In this document: positions 6,902-13,623 of the stretch, piece after piece
Layout of the letters: every line of letters starts with the position of its first letter
Position numbering within the stretch: position 1 is the stretch's first letter
From: an uncultured Bacteroidota bacterium
GTDB taxonomy: Bacteria > Bacteroidota > Bacteroidia > Flavobacteriales > Flavobacteriaceae
NCBI GenBank assembly: GCA_903879875.1
Contig: CAIRNC010000089.1
Location: 1 to 16,302, forward strand
Direction of reading: 5' to 3'
Length of the DNA stretch: 16,302 bases
Made by a program: the position numbers and the translations under genes
Notes under the pieces: generated by a model
Seen by the model: only the letters and a program-made list of their open reading frames with translations
What the model was told of the DNA's origin: nothing
The model's database searches: none

Positions 6902-8878
6902 ATGAACTTCGATAGAAAAAGCCTTACCGACGAGAAATTACTCCATTTATACAACCGTCTTTTAAAACCTCGATTGATAGAAGAAAAAATGTTAATACTT
7001 ATTCGTCAAGGAAAAGTGTCTAAATGGTTTTCAGGAATTGGTCAAGAGGCTATTGCAGTTGGCGTTACGGCTGTTTTAGATCAAGACGAATACGTTTTGC
7101 CTATGCACCGAAACTTAGGTGTTTTTACAGGAAGAGATATTCCTTTATACCGTCTTTTTTCGCAATGGCAAGGAAAAGCAAATGGATTTACTAAAGGTCG
7201 CGATCGTAGTTTTCATTTTGGAACACAAGAATATAAAATTATAGGAATGATATCCCATCTTGGTCCTCAATTGGGGGTAGCAGATGGTATCGCTTTAGCA
7301 AATAAGTTAAAAAATAATGGTAAGGTTACGGCAGTATTTACTGGTGAAGGTGCTACTTCTGAAGGCGATTTTCATGAGGCATTGAATATTGCTGCAGTAT
7401 GGGAATTACCTGTACTTTTTATCATTGAAAACAATGGTTATGGTTTGTCAACTCCCACCAATGAGCAGTATCGATGTGAAAATTTGGCTGACAAAGGAGT
7501 AGGTTATGGAATAGAAAGTCATGTGGTTGACGGTAATAATATTTTGGAAGTATATCATTTACTATCCGAATTAAAAGTCTCAATGAAAGAAAATCCACGT
7601 CCTGTTTTGTTGGAATTTAAAACATTCCGAATGCGTGGACACGAAGAGGCGAGTGGAACTAAGTATGTGCCTCAAGAATTAATGAATGTTTGGGCAGCAA
7701 AAGATCCTGTTGAAAATTATAAAAATTATCTTTCACAAATTGGGGTTTTAACTCCCGATTTAGATACCGCATTTAAAGCGGAATTAAAAAAAGAAATAGA
7801 CGAGCATTGGGCTCAAGTGCAATTGGAGCCTGAAATAGAAGCTTCTTATGAAGCCGAATTAAACGATGTTTATAAACCTTTTAATTATATAGGAATTACC
7901 CCTTTAGCCGAAAAAGAAAACATTCGTTTTATAGATGCCATTTCTAACTCATTACGTGAATCGATGCAACGTCATCCAAACTCGGTCATCATGGGACAAG
8001 ATATTGCAGAATATGGAGGTGCATTTAAAATCACCGACGGTTTTGTAGCTCAATTTGGAAAAGAGCGTGTGCGTAATACCCCCATTTGCGAAAGCGCCGT
8101 AGTTTCAGCTGGTATGGGATTGTCGATTAACGGCTATAAGGCTATTGTTGAAATGCAATTTGCTGATTTTGTTTCTACAGGATTCAATCCTATTGTGAAT
8201 TTATTAGCAAAATCGCATTACCGTTGGTTAGAAAATGCTGACGTTGTCGTTCGAATGCCTTGTGGAGGTGGCACACAAGCGGGTCCTTTCCATTCTCAAA
8301 CCAATGAAGCTTGGTTTACCAAAACACCAGGGCTGAAAGTGGTTTATCCAGCCTTTCCGTTTGATGCCAAAGGGTTGTTGAATGAATCTATAAATGACCC
8401 AAATCCAGTATTGTTTTTTGAACACAAACAATTGTACCGTAGCGTTTATCAAGAAGTACCGAAAGATTATTATACGTTGCCATTAGGAAAAGCTTCGTTA
8501 TTGAAAGAGGGTAGTGCTGTAACCATAATTTCATTTGGAGCGGCGGTACATTGGGCATTGGCTACCTTAGCCGCACATCCTGAAATTAGTGCTGATGTAT
8601 TGGATTTAAGAACTTTACAACCATTGGATACCGAAGCCATTTTTGCATCAGTTAAAAATACAGGTAAAGCGATTGTGTTTCAAGAAGACAGCCTTTTTGG
8701 AGGTTTAGCCAGTGATATTTCGGCATTAATCATGGAAAATTGTTTTGAATATTTAGATGCTCCCGTGCAACGTGTGGCTAGTTTGGACAGTCCAATTCCG
8801 TTTACCAAAGCATTAGAAGATCAATATTTGCCAAAAGCCCGATTTGAAACGGCATTATTAGCACTTTTAGCTTATTAA
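6902..8878 (+). CDS. Fused branched-chain 2-oxoacid dehydrogenase E1 (alpha-beta)
   Basis: This 658-aa protein joins the E1-alpha and E1-beta subunits of a thiamine-diphosphate 2-oxoacid dehydrogenase. Alpha half (1-320): the ThDP/Mg motif GEG (148-150) to ENNG (176-179), and MRGHEEASGT with His247 in the active-site loop. Beta half (340-658): the transketolase-like pyrimidine-binding domain with MGQDIAEYGG and NTPICES (Glu397, which activates ThDP), then PCGGGTQAGPFHSQ and the C-terminal domain. The beta half resembles mitochondrial BCKDH E1-beta (for example FADF...IVN.LAK, LYR, LDLRTLQP.D). It should decarboxylate the 2-oxoacids of Val, Leu and Ile and pass acyl groups to an E2 encoded elsewhere, supplying primers for iso-branched fatty acids and CoA esters for catabolism. 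I chose the ATG at 6902: an in-frame TTG at 6875 lies inside the -7 promoter element. A pyruvate-type substrate cannot be excluded. Confidence 0.9.
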   Translation: MNFDRKSLTDEKLLHLYNRLLKPRLIEEKMLILIRQGKVSKWFSGIGQEAIAVGVTAVLDQDEYVLPMHRNLGVFTGRDIPLYRLFSQWQGKANGFTKGRDRSFHFGTQEYKIIGMISHLGPQLGVADGIALANKLKNNGKVTAVFTGEGATSEGDFHEALNIAAVWELPVLFIIENNGYGLSTPTNEQYRCENLADKGVGYGIESHVVDGNNILEVYHLLSELKVSMKENPRPVLLEFKTFRMRGHEEASGTKYVPQELMNVWAAKDPVENYKNYLSQIGVLTPDLDTAFKAELKKEIDEHWAQVQLEPEIEASYEAELNDVYKPFNYIGITPLAEKENIRFIDAISNSLRESMQRHPNSVIMGQDIAEYGGAFKITDGFVAQFGKERVRNTPICESAVVSAGMGLSINGYKAIVEMQFADFVSTGFNPIVNLLAKSHYRWLENADVVVRMPCGGGTQAGPFHSQTNEAWFTKTPGLKVVYPAFPFDAKGLLNESINDPNPVLFFEHKQLYRSVYQEVPKDYYTLPLGKASLLKEGSAVTIISFGAAVHWALATLAAHPEISADVLDLRTLQPLDTEAIFASVKNTGKAIVFQEDSLFGGLASDISALIMENCFEYLDAPVQRVASLDSPIPFTKALEDQYLPKARFETALLALLAY

Positions 8879-8906
8879 GCAAGATTTTTAGAATATAAAT
8901 TATCAT

Positions 8907-8944
8907 AAAAAAAGAAGCAAATACTACAATTTGCTTCTTTTTTT
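8907..8944. terminator. Rho-independent terminator after the E1 gene
   Basis: The arms AAAGAAGCAAAT (8911-8922) and ATTTGCTTCTTT (8929-8940) are exact reverse complements around the loop ACTACA. An A-run precedes the stem and a T-run follows it, so it can work in both directions. It lies 28 bp past the E1 stop codon. Confidence 0.9.
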
Positions 8945-9059
8945 GTTTTATAACTACCGTAATTCATACCAATTGGGTAGTTGGAAGTTACCATTGAATT
9001 CAATTCTCACATAAATCCTTTATAGAACTATTCTTAACTTGTACTGAAACTTTATTTTA

Positions 9060-9137
9060 GCCACCGATTTCACAGATTCTCACGGATTTTAGAATTAAAA
9101 CTGTAAAAAAATGGGTGAAATCTTTGAAATTTGTGGC
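9060..9137. repeat. Imperfect long inverted repeat in an intergenic region
   Basis: The left arm GCCACCGATTTCACAGATTC (9060-9079) and the reverse complement of the right arm (9118-9137) agree at 16 of 20 positions. A 38-bp centre lies between them. Sequences of this GCCAC.GATTTCACAGATT kind are familiar as dispersed intergenic repeats in Flavobacterium-type genomes; that is from memory and unverified here. It lies in the 452-bp gap between the E1 gene and the next gene. Apart from this repeat, the terminator and the control motifs near 9228, I see nothing else in that gap. Confidence 0.7.
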
Positions 9138-9227
9138 AAGTTTTTATTTGGTATTAGAAACGGACAGGTATATTCTATTATTAAAGTTTAATTAAAAGTT
9201 AGGGTTTATAGAAAAATTTAGAAATTA

Positions 9228-9269
9228 GTAACATGTGAATCATGTAACTTTTTCACATTGAAATGTAAC
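9228..9269 (+). promoter_or_regulatory. Cluster of ATGTAAC motifs and small dyads, possible control region
   Basis: Two copies of ATGTAAC (9242-9248 and 9263-9269) lie 21 bp apart, and a third GTAAC starts at 9228. Around them are the small dyads ACATG/CATGT (9231-9245), ACATT/AATGT (9255-9266) and TGTGAA/TTCACA (9234-9239, 9252-9257). ATGTAAC and the TGTGAA/TTCACA pair recur upstream of the CsbD gene. GTAAC followed by a T-rich stretch resembles the -35 of some ECF sigma factors; this is an inference. Confidence 0.45.
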
Positions 9270-9330
9270 AAATTACACCCCATAAAACCTCAATTTTACA
9301 GTATTAAATAATACTTAAAAAAACAATCTT

Positions 9331-9648
9331 ATGAAAAATTCATCCCGCTATTTTATGATACTAATGGTATCGTTATTAACATTTTCGACTCCACTTTTGG
9401 CTACTGAGAAAAACACAACACCAATTGAAAACACTACTGCCGAAGCACCTGTTGCCGTAAAAGTGATGCTGAATCGGTTGGACGAAATCAACGCAATGGA
9501 CAAATCAGAGCTGAATTCTTCTGACAAAAAAGCTCTTCGGAAAGAGGTAAGAGCTATTAAAGCGAGCTTAAGAGCTTCGAATAATGGGGTGTATTTATCT
9601 GTAGGAGCAATTATCATTATTGTACTTTTATTAATTCTGTTGTTGTAA
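9331..9648 (+). CDS. Small membrane-anchored protein of unknown function
   Basis: This 105-aa protein has an N-terminal signal-like segment (residues 1-25, basic start then MILMVSLLTFSTPLLA). A polar middle follows, with the charged helix LNRLDEINAMDKSELNSSDKK..LRKEVRAIKA (about 47-80). At the very C-terminus is a strongly hydrophobic segment (86-105, VYLSVGAIIIIVLLLILLL). The likely arrangement is an envelope protein anchored by its C-terminus, with the helical middle outside the cytoplasm. I know similar short proteins in flavobacterial stress clusters but no assigned function. It starts the plus-strand stress-type cluster and has a motif-rich upstream region. Confidence 0.75.
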   Translation: MKNSSRYFMILMVSLLTFSTPLLATEKNTTPIENTTAEAPVAVKVMLNRLDEINAMDKSELNSSDKKALRKEVRAIKASLRASNNGVYLSVGAIIIIVLLLILLL

Positions 9649-9735
9649 ATATTGCATTGCTTATTTATAGGTTTTATACCTGAGTACAACTGAAGCATTG
9701 GCCTATTTCTAATTATTAACAAAAAAAAATTCACA

Positions 9736-10191
9736 ATGAAAATATTTAAAATAATCACTTTAGGATTGTTATTTTTAGCAACAACAACCATAAGGGCACA
9801 GGTTTCCATAAATGTAAATATTGGCACGCCACCATCTTGGGGACCTTCTGGAAATTCTGATGCAGAATATTATTATCTGCCCGATGTTGAATCCTATTAT
9901 GATGTCAGAGCAACTCAATTTATTTTTATTAGTAACGGGCAATGGATCCGATCACGTTATTTACCGAGGCGATATCGAAATTATGATTTGCAACACGGTC
10001 AAAAAGTGGTCCTTAATGATTATCATGGTAGACAGCCTTATGTGTATTTTAAAAATCATAGAGAACGCTACAATAGAAGCTACAAATCTCATGATGAACC
10101 TCAAAGAAATGTTGGGATGCGAGAAGAAAAGCATGAAGGACATGGAGGAAAAGAACATGGCGGAAAAGGTCATGGCAAAGGAAGAGACTAA
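9736..10191 (+). CDS. Exported protein with His/Gly/Lys-rich tail
   Basis: This 151-aa protein has a clear signal peptide (MKIFKIITLGLLFLATTTIRA, cleaved before QVS). The mature part begins with VNIGTPPSWGP. A compact region follows with a YYYLPDVE.YYD pattern and NGQWIRSRYLP.RYRNYDLQHG.KVVLNDYHG (about 45-105). It resembles an exported family I have seen in Bacteroidota, often beside stress genes, with no proven role. The last 25-30 residues (about 125-151) are rich in His, Gly and Lys (HEGHGGKEHGGKGHGK) and may bind metal or polyanions; this is an inference. The tail's low complexity matches repeated GGAAAAGAACATGGC-like DNA, which suggests local slippage expansion. A terminator lies 55 bp downstream, so this gene ends a transcript. 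Confidence 0.82.
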   Translation: MKIFKIITLGLLFLATTTIRAQVSINVNIGTPPSWGPSGNSDAEYYYLPDVESYYDVRATQFIFISNGQWIRSRYLPRRYRNYDLQHGQKVVLNDYHGRQPYVYFKNHRERYNRSYKSHDEPQRNVGMREEKHEGHGGKEHGGKGHGKGRD

Positions 10192-10216
10192 CAAGCGTTT
10201 GAAATACAACACCATA

Positions 10217-10242
10217 AATTAAAATTTTGGTTAATTTTAATT
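10217..10242. repeat. A/T-only 10-bp inverted repeat
   Basis: The arms AATTAAAATT (10217-10226) and AATTTTAATT (10233-10242) are exact reverse complements around TTGGTT. The repeat lies just upstream of the GC-richer terminator hairpin at 10247. It may be a secondary hairpin in the 3' untranslated region. No other role is visible. Confidence 0.55.
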
Positions 10243-10246
10243 CTGA

Positions 10247-10277
10247 AAGAGCACCCTCTATTTTGGGGTGCTTTTTT
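10247..10277 (+). terminator. Rho-independent terminator
   Basis: The arms AGCACCC (10250-10256) and GGGTGCT (10266-10272) enclose a 9-nt loop and are followed by a T-run to 10277. It ends the transcript of the gene at 9736-10191. Confidence 0.9.
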
Positions 10278-10308
10278 ATACTTTTTAATCTTTAGCAAAT
10301 TAAAAATC

Positions 10309-10515
10309 ATGAAATCTGAAAAAAAATGCAATGCAGCTATTCTGAAAAAGATATTGATTATCAATGAAAAATATCCAGAATTATCGAAATATTTATCTGA
10401 AATGCCAGTTACCGTTCCAATAGTTGAACATCCTGAAATAGGATGTAAAGCTTTAAAAGAATATTATGAGTCTTTGACTATTCTTGTAAAAAAGTATGAT
10501 TCCGACTTTAAATAA
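10309..10515 (+). CDS. Small 68-aa protein of unknown function
   Basis: This short, mostly helical, Lys-rich protein has no signal peptide or membrane segment. It has a KKILIINEKYPELSKYLSEMP motif in the first half, then P.VEHPEIGCKALKEYYESL. The two Cys residues (7 and 47) do not form a known pattern. The reading frame has sensible flavobacterial codon use and sits between a terminator upstream (10247-10277) and the next gene 31 bp downstream, which supports it as a real gene. I recognise similar small proteins in Flavobacterium but no known function. Confidence 0.65.
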   Translation: MKSEKKCNAAILKKILIINEKYPELSKYLSEMPVTVPIVEHPEIGCKALKEYYESLTILVKKYDSDFK

Positions 10516-10546
10516 TGTGTCTTCAATATTTTAATTTACGAATGCC

Positions 10547-10954
10547 ATGAACCGATTTTATATTTATACCGAACATATCTTTGAAAAGCTCACTTCTTTG
10601 GCTACAACACTTTTAGGAAATTCAATTACTTTTATTTTGGCTTTTTGCTTGGTGATTTTTTGGTGGATCAACAACTTGTTTAATCAGCCAGATATTCATA
10701 CTTTAATTGGTGATATTATATTTGGAGTCACTTTTTTAAGTCTTTTTATTATTCAAAAATCCTTCAATCGTTTCTCTAGTTCGTTGCATTTAAAAATTAA
10801 TGAACTGGTTTCGTCGAATGATTCTGCAAATAATGCCGTTATTAATGCAGAAGAAAAAACGGAACGTGAAATTAGTGCATTGTCTAAAGAATATGCCGAA
10901 ATAGCCTCGCTTATTTTGAACGAGGAAAAAGCCATAATCGACAGTAAAAAGTAG
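10547..10954 (+). CDS. Low-affinity iron permease family membrane protein
   Basis: This 135-aa protein fits the bacterial members of the low-affinity iron permease family (Fe_permease, FET4-like fragment). It has an N-terminal amphipathic segment and TM1 at about 25-44 (ITFILAFCLVIFWWINNLF). A short loop follows, then TM2 at about 52-70 (LIGDIIFGVTFLSLFIIQ), running into QKSFNRFSSSLHLKINELV, the family's characteristic 'IQ...R...L..KL.ELI' segment. The remainder is a charged helical cytoplasmic tail. Bacterial proteins of this size are much shorter than yeast Fet4, and iron transport by them is not established, so the name is a family label only. The gene sits just upstream of the CsbD/UspA stress genes. 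Confidence 0.82.
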   Translation: MNRFYIYTEHIFEKLTSLATTLLGNSITFILAFCLVIFWWINNLFNQPDIHTLIGDIIFGVTFLSLFIIQKSFNRFSSSLHLKINELVSSNDSANNAVINAEEKTEREISALSKEYAEIASLILNEEKAIIDSKK

Positions 10955-10980
10955 GAATTTTGTAAACTATAACTTTTGTT

Positions 10981-11037
10981 ATGTAACGTTTCTAAGACGT
11001 TTCAGAGGCATCTTTGTAATGTGAAAATGAATTCACA
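10981..11037 (+). promoter_or_regulatory. Putative promoter/operator region of the CsbD-lipoprotein-UspA operon
   Basis: ATGTAAC (10981-10987) is followed by GTTTC repeats and CATCTTTG (11009-11016), one base off the TAnnTTTG -7 consensus. Just downstream is the inverted pair TGTGAA (11020-11025) / TTCACA (11032-11037) with a 6-nt centre, ending 17 bp before the ATG. Both ATGTAAC and the TGTGAA/TTCACA pair also occur upstream of the gene at 9331. The pair would lie at or just after the transcription start, which would suit an operator or a leader hairpin. Confidence 0.45.
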
Positions 11038-11054
11038 AATCTAATATAAAAAAG

Positions 11055-11240
11055 ATGAACACTACAGAACTTAAAGGCTCTTGGGAAGAACAAAAAGGGA
11101 AACTCAAACAAAAATTTGCGAAATTAACAGATAACGATTTGATGTTTATTGATGGTAAAAAAGAAGAAATGCTTGGCAAACTTCAAATTAAATTGGGTAA
11201 AACCAAAGAAGAATTACACAAAATAATCAAAGATCTTTAA
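11055..11240 (+). CDS. CsbD family stress protein
   Basis: This 61-aa protein has the size and sequence of the CsbD family. It opens with LKGSWEEQKGKLKQKFAKLTDNDL, then has the second half-repeat F.DGKKEEMLGKLQIKLGKTKEEL (about 33-56). CsbD-like proteins are small, hydrophilic, helical proteins induced by general stress in many bacteria; their molecular role is unknown. It is the first gene of a tight operon: 18 bp to the lipoprotein gene, then 11 bp to UspA. The 100-bp gap upstream carries a probable promoter and an inverted repeat. Confidence 0.92.
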   Translation: MNTTELKGSWEEQKGKLKQKFAKLTDNDLMFIDGKKEEMLGKLQIKLGKTKEELHKIIKDL

Positions 11241-11258
11241 TCTTAAATCCTAAAAAAA

Positions 11259-11723
11259 ATGAAAAATTCATTCCTTTTTCTTGCTGTTACAATGTTAATG
11301 GCTGGAACCACAGTTACAAGCTGTAAATCTAATACAGATAAAACCGACGATGCCGTGGAGAACGTAAATGAAGCCAATTCAGAATTGAAAGACGTGCAAA
11401 ATGAAAATGCCGACGATGCAGTAAAAAAAGCCAATGATATGGAATGGCAAACATACAAAGCAGAGATTCTTGCTACCATTAGTTCTAATGAAGCACGTAT
11501 CGTAGAATTGAAAATGGCTTCAAAAAAATCGGGTGCTACATTCAGTACCAATTACCTAAGAAGTATTGATGATTTAGAACAAAGAAATACCGCTTTGAAA
11601 ACAAAAATCACTAATTATGAAAACAATCAAACCGATTGGGAGTCATTCAAAAGAGAAGCTGATGCCGATTTAGAAGGTTTAGGAAAAGCCTTTAAAGATT
11701 TGACGGTGAACAATAAAAAATAA
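11259..11723 (+). CDS. Stress-cluster lipoprotein with coiled helices
   Basis: This 154-aa protein has a lipoprotein signal peptide: residues 1-21 with lipobox VTSC, so Cys22 would be lipidated. The mature part is highly charged and almost entirely helical. An Asp/Asn/Glu-rich region (25-65) is followed by a coiled stretch containing WQTYKAEILATISSNEARI, LEQRNTALKTKITNYE and WESFKREADADLEGLGKAF. This resembles the family that databases call sll1863-type stress response proteins, but I could not verify that. It sits between CsbD and UspA genes at operon spacing, so it is probably stress-induced and placed in the envelope. The function is unknown. Confidence 0.85.
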   Translation: MKNSFLFLAVTMLMAGTTVTSCKSNTDKTDDAVENVNEANSELKDVQNENADDAVKKANDMEWQTYKAEILATISSNEARIVELKMASKKSGATFSTNYLRSIDDLEQRNTALKTKITNYENNQTDWESFKREADADLEGLGKAFKDLTVNNKK

Positions 11724-11734
11724 AATGGCTACCG

Positions 11735-12199
11735 ATGAAAAAAGTATTGATTGCCTTAGATTACAGTCCTACTGCAAAAAAAATTGCGGATGTAGGCTTT
11801 TCAATTGCCAAAGCAATGGAGGCTGAGGTAACTTTATTACACGTGTTGTCTAATCCTGTTTTTTATTCGTCTGCATTATATGATCCGATTATGGGTTTTA
11901 CAGGTTATCCTGAATTTGACCCAAACATGGTGAATGTAAACGATATGTTGAAGAGCAGTTCTGAACTCTTTTTAGAAAAAACAAAAGAACATCTTGGCGA
12001 CAGTAAAATAAAAATAATTGTTGTTGAAGGTGATTATGCTGAAGCAATTCTAAAAACAGCAAAAGACATCAAAGCTGACCTTATAGTTATTGGTACTCAC
12101 AGTCAAAAGTGGTTAGAAAAAATTTTAATAGGAAGCACAACAGAAGATGTGCTATATAATTCTACAATTCCTTTATTAATTGTTCCTACCAAAAAATAG
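11735..12199 (+). CDS. Universal stress protein (UspA family)
   Basis: This 154-aa single Usp domain starts with the first strand and Asp9 (KKVLIALDYSP) and has the second strand AEVTLLHVLS. The C-terminal nucleotide-binding segment is ADLIVIGTHSQKWLEKILIGS.TEDVL, followed by the last strand PLLIVP. The loop fits the G-2x-G-9x-G-(S/T) pattern except that the second Gly is Ser123 (GTHS), with G133-S134 intact. Many Bacteroidota Usp proteins seem to share this form, so ATP binding remains possible but is not certain. A long acidic and aromatic insert (about 40-70) lies between strand 2 and the next helix. It ends the CsbD operon, with a terminator 5 bp after its stop codon. Confidence 0.93.
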   Translation: MKKVLIALDYSPTAKKIADVGFSIAKAMEAEVTLLHVLSNPVFYSSALYDPIMGFTGYPEFDPNMVNVNDMLKSSSELFLEKTKEHLGDSKIKIIVVEGDYAEAILKTAKDIKADLIVIGTHSQKWLEKILIGSTTEDVLYNSTIPLLIVPTKK

Positions 12200-12203
12200 C
12201 ATT

Positions 12204-12240
12204 AAAAAACCGTCACTAAATACTATAGCGACGGTTTTTT
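12204..12240. terminator. Bidirectional terminator between convergent genes
   Basis: AAAAAACCGTC (12204-12214) pairs with GACGGTTTTTT (12230-12240). An inner CTA/TAG pair extends the stem after one mismatch. The A-run and T-run on the two sides allow termination for both the UspA operon and the convergent aldehyde-reductase gene. Confidence 0.9.
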
Positions 12241-12274
12241 ATTTTAAAGCTTAATTGATAGCGTTTCGAAAAAA

Positions 12275-13438
12275 TCAATAACTCATTTCAACAATAGCCT
12301 TCACTTTTTCAGGAGTAATGTTTTGTTTTTCTCCTAATCCCAACCATCCTCTTTCAATAAAACGTTTTTCTATAAAATCAGCCGTTTTTAGGTAATCATT
12401 GGTGTAATTTGACAATTTTGTATCCATTCCCATGGTATGAAAAAAGGCAACAGTTTTTGCAATAGCTTCTTGTGCAATAGCTTCATCAGAACCTGTTAAT
12501 TGGAATACACGTTTGCCATATTGTGCCAATTTCCCTTTTTTAGTTTCAAACATAACCGTGTAGAGGTTAGGAGCAATTATAGCCAAAGTTCGAGCGTGAT
12601 CGATGCCGTATAACGCCGTTAATTCATGTCCAATCATGTGTGTAGCCCAATCCGAAGGAACTCCTTTTTGAATTAATCCGTTCAATGCCATGGTGCAACT
12701 CCACATGTAGTTGGATGCCAAAGCATAATCCGTTGGGTTTTCAACAACTTTAGGACCAATTTCTATTAAAGTTTGTAAAATAGATTCTGCCAATCGGTCT
12801 TGCAAAAATCCATCGTGAGGGTAAGTTAAATATTGTTCTAAAACGTGTGTGTAAGCATCAACAATACCATTTTGAATTTGTCTTTTTGGTAATGATGCAA
12901 TGACAGTTGGGTCACAAATCGAAAATTTAGGAAACATCGCACTACCACCAAAAGCTAATTTTTCTTGTGTTGCTTCTATAGTTACTACCGAACCCGAATT
13001 CATTTCGCTTCCTGTAGCAGGTAAGGTTAAAACGGTTCCAAAAGGAACTACTTTTGATACATCAGCTAGCAATATTCTTTTTTGTAGAATGTCTATCGGA
13101 TTGCCATCAAAATGAGCAGCTGCAGACATAAATTTAACACCATCAATGACACTTCCGCCACCAACGGCAAGAATAAAATCTATTTTTTGGGTTTGAATAA
13201 TTGCCACGGCTTTCATCAAAGTTTCAAAATGTGGGTTGGGTTCAATGCCTCCAAATTCAATAACTTCAAAGCCCTCTAAACTTTTTATAACTTGCTCATG
13301 AACACCGTTTTTAAAAATGCTTCCACCTCCGTAGGCGAGCAATACTTTAGCCCCTTTTGGGACTAATGTGGCTATTTTTTGCATTTGTCCTTTGCCAAAA
13401 ACAAGGTTGGTCGGATTGTATAATTCAAAATTTAACAT
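12275..13438 (-). CDS. yqhD: YqhD-type NADPH-dependent aldehyde reductase / alcohol dehydrogenase
   Basis: This 387-aa protein has the same length as E. coli YqhD and the same layout: LFGKG-like start (FGKGQM), YGGGS at 36-40, EFGGIEPNP (61-69), the NADP-binding GGGSVIDG (93-100), and TLPATGSE. The metal ligands Asp194 and His198 (VDAYTHVLEQY) and His267 and His281 (HMIGHELTALYGIDHA) fall at exactly the YqhD numbers. YqhD is an iron/zinc group III alcohol dehydrogenase that reduces short and medium aldehydes, including peroxidation products, with NADPH. It is often tied to glyoxal and aldehyde stress, which fits its position against the convergent stress operon. The promoter is clear (13480-13507). 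The specific aldehyde substrate here is not determined by sequence. Confidence 0.95.
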   Translation of the reverse strand: MLNFELYNPTNLVFGKGQMQKIATLVPKGAKVLLAYGGGSIFKNGVHEQVIKSLEGFEVIEFGGIEPNPHFETLMKAVAIIQTQKIDFILAVGGGSVIDGVKFMSAAAHFDGNPIDILQKRILLADVSKVVPFGTVLTLPATGSEMNSGSVVTIEATQEKLAFGGSAMFPKFSICDPTVIASLPKRQIQNGIVDAYTHVLEQYLTYPHDGFLQDRLAESILQTLIEIGPKVVENPTDYALASNYMWSCTMALNGLIQKGVPSDWATHMIGHELTALYGIDHARTLAIIAPNLYTVMFETKKGKLAQYGKRVFQLTGSDEAIAQEAIAKTVAFFHTMGMDTKLSNYTNDYLKTADFIEKRFIERGWLGLGEKQNITPEKVKAIVEMSY

Positions 13439-13479
13439 AACACTATTTGTTTAAGTTTTTACCTTTTTATAAGGTAGGT

Positions 13480-13507
13480 CAAATGTACCTATAACTAACA
13501 GAAACAA
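13480..13507 (-). promoter_or_regulatory. Canonical Bacteroidota promoter of yqhD
   Basis: On the minus strand TACATTTG (13487-13480) matches the -7 TAnnTTTG exactly. TTG (13507-13505) lies 17 bp upstream at the -33 position. This gives a start about 35 bp before the ATG at 13438. It is the best promoter match in the window. Confidence 0.8.
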
Positions 13508-13623
13508 GTTATAAAGAAGTGTTAAGTTATTTAATAATGCTTCGATTGTTATCCACAAAAACTTTTATTAGAATCAAAAACTTTAGAAATAAAATTGGTT
13601 TCAATAATTATACAATCTGGGAA

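Noticed and set aside
9348..9827. 159-codon minus-strand frame opposite the small membrane protein
   Set aside because: It runs antisense to a supported gene and has no domain or promoter.
9821..10222. 133-codon plus-strand frame and an 84-codon minus-strand frame over the His-rich-tail gene
   Set aside because: Both overlap a gene with a clear signal peptide and conserved motifs; their composition (Met- and Ile-rich, or Phe- and Ser-rich) is typical of shadow frames.
11020..11037. TGTGAA/TTCACA before CsbD as a CRP site
   Set aside because: The E. coli CRP site is TGTGA-N6-TCACA; here TGTGA and TCACA are 8 nt apart, and the pair lies downstream of the -7 element. It is kept only as a generic dyad.
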